This document shows, piece after piece, positions 25,503 through 33,545 of a stretch of 39,478 nucleotides of DNA. The translations under genes and the position numbers were made by a program. The stretch comes from Desulfatitalea sp. UBA4791 (GTDB lineage Bacteria; Desulfobacterota; Desulfobacteria; Desulfobacterales; Desulfosarcinaceae). The stretch spans positions 24,169 through 63,646 of the forward strand of contig DHGT01000084.1 of the NCBI GenBank assembly GCA_002402905.1, written 5' to 3'. How positions within the stretch are numbered: position 1 is the stretch's first letter; each line of letters opens with the position of its first letter. The notes below the pieces were generated by a model. It ran no database searches. It saw nothing but the letters and a program-made list of their open reading frames with translations, and was not told the DNA's origin.

Positions 25503-26624
25503 CTATCGAACCGGTACGACACGATAACCCTGGTTGCGGAGCAGATGTATCAGACCTTTTGGCCCGGTCAGGTGCAGGGCGCCGACGGCAATGAAACTGT
25601 TGCCCTGATCGAGAAACGTAAGCATCCGTCGTGCCATTCGCTCGTTGCGTTCGTCGTTGAGTCGCAGCATGAACCGTTGGGTGGCCGCCGGGTTGCCGGA
25701 GCGTTTATAGTCGGCCGCCAATGCCGCAATGCGCCCCAGATCATCGGCAACATAGGCTTCTATGAGCTGTTCGAACATGCGCGGCAGTTCGGGTAGCTGG
25801 GCCAGGGCCATTTTCAACAGTTCGATCTGATCGGGCATGGAGAGCGCTTCGAAGACCGAGAGTTGTTCGTCGGCACTCTCCAGGCCGAAGGTGGGTTTCC
25901 CGGCCGCACCGGCGCGCTGTTGCAGCACCATGTCGAGGAAGGGTTCCCCGGTGGGCGCCGGCATGCTGAGGAGCGCCATGACGACCCAGGGTTTGAGGGT
26001 GCGCACCACCATTTCGGGCATGCCCAGATCGGCCATGGCCGCGACCACCTGAGCATACAAAGCGGCCCCGATCAACCCTTCCAGATCGCTTCCGTCGGTC
26101 AGCATCATGTTGCTTCCGAAAGCCGTCAGGACCGAAGCGTCCATCTCCATTTCCATGACAAATCGTTCGCAACGATCCAGCGCGTGTGACACCGCCGGCC
26201 GCAACTGCACGACACGCGGATCGGCGCTGTGGATCGTGCCGAGAAGGTGGCTGTCGTCGCCTTCAGGAGAGGTGATGCGCCAAAGTAAACCGCCGAGGTC
26301 GGCCGTTGCTTCCTCGGACAAGGGGCCTGATGCCGAGGATGATGTCGGGTTTTCGATGAGTGCAGGGTGAATGGACCCAGTGGATTCATGAGAAAGGTCA
26401 TTTTCAGCAGGCCGATCCGGTTTGGCATTCGGCTGCTCCACCGATGGAACCGGAGCCTGACGGATGGGTGCCTCTGAAGTTGGGCTGTCTGAAAAATGCC
26501 AGGTGCCATTATCGTCCTGCCAGCGGTAAATGTCCGCCTGGCCATTCGGCGCCGTCAGGCACAGGCTTACGGCCATCAGCACGAGGCAGATCCAGAGTCC
26601 GGCAAGGTTCAAGCGTTTTTTCAT
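25503..26624 (-). CDS. TraB/GumN family protein with N-terminal DUF4124 domain
   Basis: A 373-residue exported protein. It has a signal peptide (MKKRLNLAGLWICLVLMAVSLCL), then a DUF4124 domain (ADIYRWQDDNGTWHFSDSP), a Pro/Ser/Glu-rich linker of about 60 residues, and a TraB/GumN domain (about 110-373). The two conserved GxxH motifs are present: LLGTIHSAD and VGALHLTGPKGLIHLLRNQGY, together with a Glu-rich FVMEMEMD. Members are related to Tiki metalloproteases, so a periplasmic hydrolase is possible but unproven. The start is placed at the second of two adjacent ATGs behind GGGGA; the longer frame from 26669 lacks a ribosome site. Confidence 0.86.
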   Translation of the reverse strand: MKKRLNLAGLWICLVLMAVSLCLTAPNGQADIYRWQDDNGTWHFSDSPTSEAPIRQAPVPSVEQPNAKPDRPAENDLSHESTGSIHPALIENPTSSSASGPLSEEATADLGGLLWRITSPEGDDSHLLGTIHSADPRVVQLRPAVSHALDRCERFVMEMEMDASVLTAFGSNMMLTDGSDLEGLIGAALYAQVVAAMADLGMPEMVVRTLKPWVVMALLSMPAPTGEPFLDMVLQQRAGAAGKPTFGLESADEQLSVFEALSMPDQIELLKMALAQLPELPRMFEQLIEAYVADDLGRIAALAADYKRSGNPAATQRFMLRLNDERNERMARRMLTFLDQGNSFIAVGALHLTGPKGLIHLLRNQGYRVVPVR

Positions 26625-27142
26625 CATTTTTCCCCATTTACTTGAGGATTGGCTCTCTTTGTTCGACATTCGGGCAAGCCTGTGTTATTTTAATTGCAAA
26701 ATTTCTCGGCGCTGGCGCAGATCCGTAATCTGATCCCCCGTACGGACCTGACCCAGCCGCATGGCGACACACAAGGCCCCCGCCACTATCCGTGTCATTG
26801 GCTGTGCAAGCCGATCGAAGCCGTTTCGGGCTTTGAAGGAAGAACGACCGGCCAAAAGGAAGATATGTGATGACTGCCAGCGCGGATACACTTTATCTGC
26901 CAATCCTGGCACCTGCGAAGGTCGCGGTACCCGACTTCTCCCTGCGCCAACCGCCGGGCGCGCCTCATCGCCGGCAACCCCGTCTTTATCGTATCCCATC
27001 CCCGCATGTCATCGAGGGGATGACATATGGCATGGACGGCAAGGTGGCTGTCGAGCGCACCATCGGAAGCCAGATCGACATCTTTGCCTGAGCTCTGGCA
27101 CTGGATCGGGCCTGCCTGAAGCATTGCCTGACAATACACCAT
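26625..27142. other. Intergenic region with at most one small uncertain gene
   Basis: This 518-base stretch lies between the TraB/GumN gene and the small membrane-protein gene, both leftward. Several overlapping open frames occur on both strands without recognisable motifs. The only one with a good ribosome site is listed separately (26870-27091). The rest could be decayed sequence. No repeat or RNA gene was recognised. Confidence 0.4.
26870..27091 (+). CDS. Uncertain small hypothetical protein
   Basis: A 73-residue frame starting MTASADTLYLPILAP and ending VERTIGSQIDIFA. An AAAAGGAAG ribosome site lies about seven bases before the ATG, the main reason to mention it. No domain, signal peptide or cysteine motif was recognised, and the Pro/Arg-rich middle (RQPPGAPHRRQPR) is the kind produced by non-coding GC-rich DNA. 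It runs against the direction of its neighbours. Confidence 0.22.
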   Translation: MTASADTLYLPILAPAKVAVPDFSLRQPPGAPHRRQPRLYRIPSPHVIEGMTYGMDGKVAVERTIGSQIDIFA

Positions 27143-27325
27143 TTATTGCCCATCATTGGAACTTCGTTCTTGGCCGGGGTGCTTGTCCCGGCAATGGCAA
27201 TCGCCGGCTTGACCACAAGCATGCAATCTGAGGGGCTCTTCCGAGTGACGCCCTTTAAGTAAAAAGACGGCAAAGCAGATGGCAAACACGATGCTCGCCA
27301 GTATGATCACGATGATGAATTCCAT
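27143..27325 (-). CDS. Small single-pass membrane protein with Cys cluster
   Basis: A 60-residue protein: MEFIIVIILASIVFAICFAVFLL is one transmembrane helix, followed by a basic turn (KGRH) and a soluble tail with CGQAGDCHC (Cys at about residues 37, 43 and 45). A membrane anchor plus a CxnCxC cluster recalls NqrM-like or FeoB-associated cysteine-rich proteins, so metal or Fe-S handling at the membrane is possible, but the match is only in style. The ATG has an AAGGAT site. It lies 31 bases downstream of the ModE-like gene on the same strand and could be co-transcribed with it. Confidence 0.6.
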   Translation of the reverse strand: MEFIIVIILASIVFAICFAVFLLKGRHSEEPLRLHACGQAGDCHCRDKHPGQERSSNDGQ

Positions 27326-27356
27326 AGCATCCTTTGGGTGAAGATGGCGGTCGGTA

Positions 27357-27716
27357 CTAATCCGACGCCGTGAAGCTTTCGGCCATGGTGTGCGCGAAAT
27401 GAGCGTCGGAATCTTTGTTGACTCGGTTTTGAAGTTGCTGAAACTGGGTCATCAGCTGCTGGGCAAAGGGGGTCAGACGCGATCCATTGCCATCTCTTTC
27501 CACCAAAGCCTTGCCAAGACGCTCTTCTGACATGCGAATTCGCATCCACACGGCACGATAGCTCATCTTCAACTCTTTTGCAGCCGCATTCAAGGAACCG
27601 GTTTTTCGGATGGTATCCAGCATTCGATAGCGACCCAATCCAAAAACCACATGTCCCTCTCCGTCTTCGATCCATACCTTGGATCGAATGCCAAATGGCA
27701 TGTGTTCCGTTGCCAT
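27357..27716 (-). CDS. ModE-type winged-helix transcriptional regulator
   Basis: A 119-residue DNA-binding protein. It has the ModE N-terminal domain: IRSKVWIEDGEGHVVFGLGRYRMLDTIRKTGSLNAAAKELKMSYRAVWMRIRMSEERLGKALVER, with the helix-turn-helix at SLNAAAKELKMSYRAVWMRI, then SRLTPFAQQLMTQFQQLQNRV. The C-terminal molybdate-binding (MOP) domains of E. coli ModE are absent, as in many short homologues, so the effector is not evident. The start at 27716 (MATEHMPFGIRSK) has an AAAGGAT site and is preferred over 27761. It is divergent from the molybdopterin-binding gene that heads the aldehyde oxidoreductase cluster, which strongly suggests it controls that cluster and itself. Confidence 0.87.
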   Translation of the reverse strand: MATEHMPFGIRSKVWIEDGEGHVVFGLGRYRMLDTIRKTGSLNAAAKELKMSYRAVWMRIRMSEERLGKALVERDGNGSRLTPFAQQLMTQFQQLQNRVNKDSDAHFAHTMAESFTASD

Positions 27717-27810
27717 GACCCATCCTTTCAAAGGGGTACCCGCCCCATCTGGTTTATCCACTTATCAATTTTTCGGCGCTTTTAAAACTACTCTTACAGT
27801 AGGGTTCGAC

Positions 27811-27880
27811 AGTCATAAAAATCAAGAAGGTTATTCTTGGTCGGTAATTGTCATATAGTGTTCATTATGAAGTCATAAAA
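27811..27880. promoter_or_regulatory. Repeated motif region between the ModE-like gene and the Mo cluster
   Basis: AGTCATAAAA occurs twice, at 27811-27820 and 27871-27880, with starts exactly 60 bases apart; GTCATATAG at 27850 is a partial third copy. A perfect palindrome TTCATTATGAA (27861-27871) abuts the second copy. Further right, TTGACA at 27924-27929 with TATAGG at 27945-27950 (spacer 15) is a weak rightward promoter candidate. The region (27717-28042) is AT-rich, holds no gene, and is the natural site for control of both transcripts. It does not fit the E. coli ModE box well. Confidence 0.45.
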
Positions 27881-28042
27881 TCCGAAGCGGTCAGAAAAGC
27901 ATGTGATAGTTACTATATCAATATTGACATAATTCCTTTCAATTTATAGGAGAGCCTAAATGGTTTAGGTGCCACTCGACAGCGGAAACCCAACACATTT
28001 AATCCGTACTTGCTGACACGGATAGAAATTGGAGCCAATCGC

Positions 28043-29065
28043 ATGAAAGCAGTACCGGTTGAATCTGCGGTGGGCATGGTGCTCGGCCACGATGTCACAC
28101 GCATCATCCCAGGCGCAATGAAAGGGCCGGCGTTCAAGCGCGGGCACATCATCCAATCAGAGGATGTGCCCGCGCTGCTCGATATCGGCAAACAGCACGT
28201 TTACGTGGAGGTGCTCGGACCTGGAAGGCTGCATGAAGACGAAGCGGCCCTGCGCTTGGCCAAGGCGGCCGCCGGGGAAGGTCTCACCATGACGGCGCCG
28301 TCGGAAGGACGGGTCAACCTCATCGCGGCACGAAGCGGCCTGCTGAAAATCGATGTGGGTGCCCTGCATCGGATCAACGCCATTGAGCAAATCGTTGTGG
28401 CCACGGTCCACACCCACCACCCGGTCACAGCCGGCCGGGCGGTGGCCGGCATGCGGGTCGTTCCCCTCACCATCGTAACCGCTAAAATAGAAGCGGTCGA
28501 GGCGGTCTGCCGGGAGACATTTCCGCTGGTCTGCGTCAAGGCTTTCCGGTCGTTGCAGGTAGGAATGGTGACGACGGGCAGCGAGGTCTACCATGGCCGC
28601 ATCGAGGATAAGTTCGGGCCGGTGGTACGAAAGAAATTTGAGGACATGGGCTGCCGAATCATTCGCCAGATCCTGGTTTCAGATGATGTGGCCGCCACGG
28701 CCGACGCCATCGGTGCGTTGATCGATGAAGGCGCCCAGATGGTCGTGGTGACCGGCGGCATGTCCGTGGATCCGGATGATTGCACCCCGGCCGCCATTCG
28801 TGCGGCGGGCGCCGAGGTAGTGACCTATGGTGCCCCGGTTTTCCCAGGCGCCATGTTCATGCTGGCCCATATCGGCGAGATTCCGGTGCTCGGGCTGCCG
28901 GGCTGCGTCATGTACTACCGGGCCAGCATATTCGATCTGGTGGTACCGCGCATCGTGGCCGGCGAGAAGGTCCTCAGGGAAGATATCACCGCCCTGGGAC
29001 ATGGCGGCTATTGTTCCGGATGCGCCGAATGCCGCTACCCGATCTGTGGTTTCGGATGCGGATAA
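28043..29065 (+). CDS. MoeA-like molybdopterin-binding protein with Cys-rich tail
   Basis: A 340-residue protein of the MoeA-like group with a MoCF/MogA-type molybdopterin-binding core: VGMVTTGSEVYHGRIEDKFGPVV, GALIDEGAQMVVVTGGMSVDPDDCTPAAIRAAGAE and PVLGLPGCVMYYRASIFD. MoeA inserts Mo into adenylated molybdopterin. The last 20 residues are unusual, GYCSGCAECRYPICGFG followed by a final Cys, a six-Cys tail with the CxxCxxCxYPxC pattern that may hold a metal or act in transfer. The ATG at 28043 has GGAG eight bases upstream; the frame from 28010 adds residues before the conserved start. First gene of the cluster, 84 bases before the oxidoreductase gene. Confidence 0.9.
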   Translation: MKAVPVESAVGMVLGHDVTRIIPGAMKGPAFKRGHIIQSEDVPALLDIGKQHVYVEVLGPGRLHEDEAALRLAKAAAGEGLTMTAPSEGRVNLIAARSGLLKIDVGALHRINAIEQIVVATVHTHHPVTAGRAVAGMRVVPLTIVTAKIEAVEAVCRETFPLVCVKAFRSLQVGMVTTGSEVYHGRIEDKFGPVVRKKFEDMGCRIIRQILVSDDVAATADAIGALIDEGAQMVVVTGGMSVDPDDCTPAAIRAAGAEVVTYGAPVFPGAMFMLAHIGEIPVLGLPGCVMYYRASIFDLVVPRIVAGEKVLREDITALGHGGYCSGCAECRYPICGFGCG

Positions 29066-29149
29066 CATCCTGACTTCAATAGTTGTCTGTTTTTTGGAGG
29101 GCGCTGCGACAGAAGAAACAACCCCCCTTTTTGAAAAGGAGAAAACGAC

Positions 29150-31873
29150 ATGATGAAACGGACCTTACACGTCAACGGCGTTCCGCGGACAGTGATCGTC
29201 GAGGCCGACCAGAGCCTGGCCAATGTGCTGCGCGAGCAGTTGGGATTGACCGGCACCAAAATCGGCTGCGGGCAGGCTCAGTGTGGATGTTGCAACGTGA
29301 TCCTGGACGACAAGCTGGTGCGTTCCTGCGTGACCAAGATGTCCAAGGTCGCCGACGGTTCCACGGTGATTACCGTGGAAGGCATCGGCAACCGCGATAA
29401 CCTGCATCCCATCCAGCTCTCCTGGATCGTTCACGGCGGCGCCCAGTGTGGTTTCTGCACCCCCGGATTCATCGTGTCGGTCAAGGCCCTGCTCGACCAG
29501 AACCCCAACCCCACCCGGGAGGATGTGCGCGAGTGGTTCCAGACCCATCGCAACGCTTGCCGCTGCACGGGTTACAAACAATTGGTGGACGCCGTCATGG
29601 ATGCCGCCAAGGTGATGCGTGGAGAGATGAAGGCCGAGGATCTGCTTTTCCGCATACCCCCCGACGGCCATATCTGGGGGACCAACCATCCCAGGCCCTC
29701 GGCGGTGGCCAAAGTGACCGGCACCCTGGATTACGGTGCCGATCTGGGCTTGAAGATGCCGGCCGACACCCTCTACCTGGCCCTGGTGCAGGCCAAGGTT
29801 TCCCACGCCAATATCAAGGGGATCGATACCTCCGAGGCCGAAAAGATGCCGGGGGTCTTCAAGGTGGTGACCGCCAAGGATGTCACGGGCAAAAACCGCA
29901 TCACCGGCCTGATTACATTCCCCACCAACAAGGGGGATGGGTGGGACCGGCCGATTCTTTGTGACCAGAAGGTGTTTCAATACGGAGACGCCATTGCCAT
30001 CGTCTGCGCCGACAACGAATACCAGGCCCGCCGGGCGGCCGAGAAGGTCAGGGTCGACCTCGAAGAGCTGCCGGCCTACATGAGTGCCCCGGCGGCCATG
30101 GCCGAAGACGCCATGGAGATCCATCCGGGCACGCCCAATGTCTATTTCGAACTGCCGGTGGTCAAGGGCGGCGAGACCGGCCCCCTGATGCAGTCGGCGG
30201 CGTATTCGGTGGAAGGCGATTACTACCTCCAGCGCCAGCCCCACCTGACCATGGAGACCGATGTGGGCTGCGCCTACTTCGACGAAGAAGAGCGTTTGAC
30301 CATCCACTCGAAGAGCATCGCCATCCATCTGCATTCGGCCATGATCGCGGCCGGCGTCGGCATCTCTCCCAATAAGCTGCGCCTGGTTCAGAACCCGGCC
30401 GGCGGCACCTTCGGCTACAAGTTCAGCCCCACCATGGAGGCGCTGCTGGGCGTGGCCTGCATGGCCACCGGCCGGCCGGTTTTCCTGCGCTACGATTACC
30501 AGCAGCACATCACTTACACCGGCAAGCGGTCGCCCTTCTGGATGAAGGTGAAGTACGGTGCAGACAAAGAGGGCAAGATCGTGGCCATGGAGAGCGACTG
30601 GAGCGTGGATCACGGTCCTTACTCGGAGTTTGGCGACCTGCTCACCCTGCGCGGCGCCCAGTTTATCGGGGCCGGATACGGTATTCCCAATATCCGTGGC
30701 ATGGGCCGCACCGTCTGCACCAATCATGCCTGGGGATCGGCTTTCCGTGCCTACGGTTCGCCCCAGAGTTTTCTGGCCAGCGAAAGCCTGATCGACGAAC
30801 TGGCCGAGAAGATGGGCATCGACCCGTTGGAACTGCGCGCCCGCAATGTCTACCGGCCGGGCGATACCACGCCCACGGGGCAGGAACCGGAAGTGTTCTG
30901 TTTCCAGGAGATGATCGAGAAGCTGCGGCCGCTCTATACATCGGCTTTGGAAAAGGCCAGGCAAAACTCCACCGCCGATGTCAAGCGGGGAGTGGGCATC
31001 TCCCTGGGCATTTATGGATGCGGTCTAGATGGTGCCGACAGCTCCGAAATCCGGGTGGAACTCAATTCCGACAACACCATCACGGTCTATAGCAGCTGGG
31101 AGGATCACGGCCAGGGGGCCGACATGGGCGTTTTGGGGACTGCACACAAAGCCTTCGAACCCATGGGCCTCAAACCCGAGCAGATCCATCTGGTGATGAA
31201 CGATACCGCCATCACCCCCAACAGCGGCCCGGCCGGCGGCAGCCGCAGCCAGGTAGTGACCGGCAATGCCATCAAGAACGGCTGCGAGATGCTGATGGCC
31301 GCCATGCGCAAGCCCGACGGCACCTATCGGACCTATGCCGAAATGGAAGCCGAAAATCTACCGGTGAGCTACTCAGGCCAATGGACCGCCTCCATGTGTA
31401 CCAACTGTGATCTGAAAACATCCCAGGGGAAACCCTTCTCGGTCTATATGTATGGCATGTTCATGGCCGAGGTGGCCGTGGAAACAGCGACTGGCAAGAC
31501 CACGGTCGAAGGATTTACCGCCATTTCCGATGTGGGCAGCATCAACAACAAGCTGGTGGTGGACGGTCAGATGTACGGCGGCATCGCCCAGGGCATCGGC
31601 CTGGCCCTCAGCGAGGATTTCGAGGATTTGAGCAAGCACAACAGCCTGCGCGCCTGCGGGTTGCCCTATGCCAAGATGATACCGGACAGGATGGATCTTC
31701 ACTACATCGAATCGCCCCGTGAAAATGGTCCCTTCGGTGCGGCCGGTGTGGGTGAGTTGCCTCTGACCTCATCTCATGTGGCCGTGATCAATGCCATCCA
31801 CAACGCCTGTGGCGTGCGTATCCGCCATTTGCCGGCCCTTCCGGAAAAGGTGTTGGCTGCCTTGAAAAAGTAA
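29150..31873 (+). CDS. mop: Molybdenum aldehyde oxidoreductase (xanthine oxidase family)
   Basis: A 907-residue enzyme oxidising aldehydes to carboxylates with a molybdopterin cytosine dinucleotide cofactor. With the first ATG as start, the N-terminal plant-type [2Fe-2S] cysteines fall at 40, 45, 48 and 60, those of the second cluster at 100, 103, 137 and 139, and the catalytic Glu of GVGELP at 869. These are the numbers known for Desulfovibrio gigas Mop, which also has 907 residues, so there is essentially no net length change. No FAD domain is present, as in Mop. An AAAAGGAG site precedes the adjacent ATGs. Cytoplasmic or periplasmic-side targeting is not evident (no Tat signal). It looks fully functional. 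Confidence 0.97.
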   Translation: MMKRTLHVNGVPRTVIVEADQSLANVLREQLGLTGTKIGCGQAQCGCCNVILDDKLVRSCVTKMSKVADGSTVITVEGIGNRDNLHPIQLSWIVHGGAQCGFCTPGFIVSVKALLDQNPNPTREDVREWFQTHRNACRCTGYKQLVDAVMDAAKVMRGEMKAEDLLFRIPPDGHIWGTNHPRPSAVAKVTGTLDYGADLGLKMPADTLYLALVQAKVSHANIKGIDTSEAEKMPGVFKVVTAKDVTGKNRITGLITFPTNKGDGWDRPILCDQKVFQYGDAIAIVCADNEYQARRAAEKVRVDLEELPAYMSAPAAMAEDAMEIHPGTPNVYFELPVVKGGETGPLMQSAAYSVEGDYYLQRQPHLTMETDVGCAYFDEEERLTIHSKSIAIHLHSAMIAAGVGISPNKLRLVQNPAGGTFGYKFSPTMEALLGVACMATGRPVFLRYDYQQHITYTGKRSPFWMKVKYGADKEGKIVAMESDWSVDHGPYSEFGDLLTLRGAQFIGAGYGIPNIRGMGRTVCTNHAWGSAFRAYGSPQSFLASESLIDELAEKMGIDPLELRARNVYRPGDTTPTGQEPEVFCFQEMIEKLRPLYTSALEKARQNSTADVKRGVGISLGIYGCGLDGADSSEIRVELNSDNTITVYSSWEDHGQGADMGVLGTAHKAFEPMGLKPEQIHLVMNDTAITPNSGPAGGSRSQVVTGNAIKNGCEMLMAAMRKPDGTYRTYAEMEAENLPVSYSGQWTASMCTNCDLKTSQGKPFSVYMYGMFMAEVAVETATGKTTVEGFTAISDVGSINNKLVVDGQMYGGIAQGIGLALSEDFEDLSKHNSLRACGLPYAKMIPDRMDLHYIESPRENGPFGAAGVGELPLTSSHVAVINAIHNACGVRIRHLPALPEKVLAALKK

Positions 31874-31889
31874 CACCGTATCCATCTCG

Positions 31890-31924
31890 TTTCGGCGTGG
31901 GGTGCGTGCGCCCCACGCCGAAAA
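31890..31924. terminator. Strong hairpin between mop and the downstream accessory genes
   Basis: TTTCGGCGTGGGG (31890-31902) pairs perfectly with CCCCACGCCGAAA (31911-31923) around an eight-base loop. No T-run follows on the rightward strand, so it is more likely a partial terminator or an mRNA-end stabiliser that allows more mop message than accessory message. Confidence 0.55.
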
Positions 31925-31984
31925 TTCAGGTGGTGTCGGTCCACAAATGACCATTTGGCCGTTTGCGGATGGACACAGGGTCAC

Positions 31985-33325
31985 ATGGATCAGAACGAAC
32001 TCAGACAATGGGAGCGGCGCTGCATCCAGGAGGAGCCGCCGGCCTGCACCGCCGCCTGCCCGATTCACGTGGATGTCCGTTCCTTAGTCGGCCATTTGCA
32101 GCAGGGCCGATGGGATCAGGGTTGGCAGACATTGGCGCGGATCATGCCCCTGGCCGGCTTGGTGGGGCGCATCTGCGATGGGCCTTGTGAAGCGCACTGC
32201 AAACGTGGCGAGGCCGGCGACGCTATCCGTATCTCCGCCCTCGAGCAGGCCTGCGTCCGTCTGGCGAGAAGCGAATACCGGGTGACGCGGCTGCCGGGCC
32301 GGCCGAAGCGGATCGCCGTGCTGGGCACCGGATTGAGCAGTCTGACCGTGGTTTGGGACCTGGTTCGAAAAGGTTACGGCGTCACCCTGTTCGAACCGGG
32401 GGATGTGCCGGGGGCCGTGCTGTGCGATGCGTATCCGGTCCTGACGCCGGAGATCGTCGCCGTGGAACTCGCCAGTCTCGAAACGCTGGGGGTCGCTTTC
32501 GAAACCGGGACGGTCGTTCATGGCCAGGCCTTTTTCGAAGACCGGCGTGATCGTTTCGATGCCTTTTACATCGGGTTGGATGCGGTGGCATCGGTGCAGT
32601 GGCCGTTGGAGAGAGGCGCCAGGGGCGAGGTCCGGATCGACACCGGCACCCTGGCCACCAGCCGGCCGGAGGTGTTTGCCGGCGGCGGTGTCTTGTCGAC
32701 CATCAGGCGGGTCGCCCAGGGCCGCTGGGCTGCCACCTCCATGGATCGCTTTCTGCAGAAGGTTTCCATGACCGCCGGGCGCGAGCGTGAAGGTCCATAC
32801 GAAACCCGCCTGTACACCCGCCTGACCGATGTGGTCGCCCAACCAGCCGTGCCCATGGCCGATGCCAAGGCCGGCTACAGCGAATCCGAGGCCATGGCCG
32901 AAGCCGCGCGCTGCCTGATCTGCCAATGCCTGGAATGCGTCAAGGTATGCCCCTATCTGGAGAATTTCGGTGCCTATCCCCGAAAATATGTCCGGGAGAT
33001 CTACAACAACGAATCGATCGTAATGGGCAGCCGATCGGCGAATCTGTTGATCAATTCGTGCAGCTTGTGCGGCCTGTGCGAGGCGGTATGCCCGGAAGAC
33101 TTCGCCATGCAGGATCTTTGCCTGCAGGCCCGGCGCAGCATGGTGCAGCGTGGCAAGATGCCGCCTTCGGCCCACGAGTTCGCCCTGGAGGACATGGCCT
33201 TCAGTCTCGGGGAGGATTTCTTCCTGGCCCGTCACGTGACCTTCTGGGTGGAATACGCCCCTTGCGAGGCCGGATTCGAGGTGTTCAACGCCTATGCCCA
33301 TCGCATGGAGGTGCACGGCCCATGA
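31985..33325 (+). CDS. FAD/Fe-S oxidoreductase of the DVU_1558 type, apparently with an internal deletion
   Basis: A 446-residue protein. Residues 1-90 are a GltD-type Fe-S region (TAACPIHVDVRSLVGHLQQG, IMPLAGLVGRICDGPCEAHC). Residues 95-265 are a short nucleotide-binding fold (RIAVLGTGLSSLTVVWDL, TLATSRPEVFAGG). Then come CLICQCLECVKVCPYLENFG and NSCSLCGLCEAVCPEDFAM, two [4Fe-4S] motifs. Family members as I recall them continue with CCG-type domains for some 300 residues and end in a VTFWVEY...NAY.HRM stretch. Here FSLGEDFFLARH is followed directly by VTFWVEYAPCEAGFEVFNAYAHRM, so the middle seems lost in frame, near 33225-33240. ATG 31985 has AGGG upstream; the stop overlaps the next start (ATGA). 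Confidence 0.78.
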   Translation: MDQNELRQWERRCIQEEPPACTAACPIHVDVRSLVGHLQQGRWDQGWQTLARIMPLAGLVGRICDGPCEAHCKRGEAGDAIRISALEQACVRLARSEYRVTRLPGRPKRIAVLGTGLSSLTVVWDLVRKGYGVTLFEPGDVPGAVLCDAYPVLTPEIVAVELASLETLGVAFETGTVVHGQAFFEDRRDRFDAFYIGLDAVASVQWPLERGARGEVRIDTGTLATSRPEVFAGGGVLSTIRRVAQGRWAATSMDRFLQKVSMTAGREREGPYETRLYTRLTDVVAQPAVPMADAKAGYSESEAMAEAARCLICQCLECVKVCPYLENFGAYPRKYVREIYNNESIVMGSRSANLLINSCSLCGLCEAVCPEDFAMQDLCLQARRSMVQRGKMPPSAHEFALEDMAFSLGEDFFLARHVTFWVEYAPCEAGFEVFNAYAHRMEVHGP

Positions 33326-33534
33326 AGAGCGACAAGGATTGGGGCGATGAATTGGCCTGGCACTGTGCGGCCTGCGATCGGCCGCTGGAACTCGGCCAGG
33401 TCACCGTCACCTATATGAACAACAGCTTTACCACCGACATGCCCCGTTGTCCCGGATGCGGCCGGGTGATGGTGCCCGAGGCGCTGGCCCTGGGCAAGAT
33501 GGCCGAGGTGGAGAAGATCCTGGAAGACAAATAG
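33322..33534 (+). CDS. Small zinc-ribbon/rubredoxin-like redox protein, DVU_1557 type
   Basis: A 70-residue protein with WHCAACDRPLELGQVTVTYM and PRCPGCGRVMVPEALALG, two CxxC pairs that can bind one metal ion, ending in a short helix (GKMAEVEKILEDK). Small proteins of this kind occur in the same position beside aldehyde oxidoreductases in Desulfovibrio. The start overlaps the preceding stop as ATGA, so translation is coupled. Possible role: electron or sulfur/metal transfer partner. Function not established. Confidence 0.82.
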   Translation: MKSDKDWGDELAWHCAACDRPLELGQVTVTYMNNSFTTDMPRCPGCGRVMVPEALALGKMAEVEKILEDK

Positions 33535-33545
33535 AGGCGTTTGAA

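Noticed and set aside
27811..27880. Canonical E. coli-type ModE box
   Set aside because: The TATAT-type half-sites do not occur with proper spacing; only the AGTCATAAAA repeat is evident.
29165..30964. A 599-codon open frame on the minus strand opposite mop
   Set aside because: Mirror frame of a fully conserved gene with third-position GC bias; no motif and no ribosome site.
32084..33316. A 410-codon open frame opposite the FAD/Fe-S oxidoreductase gene
   Set aside because: Antisense shadow; the plus strand carries the cysteine motifs and coupled start/stop signals.
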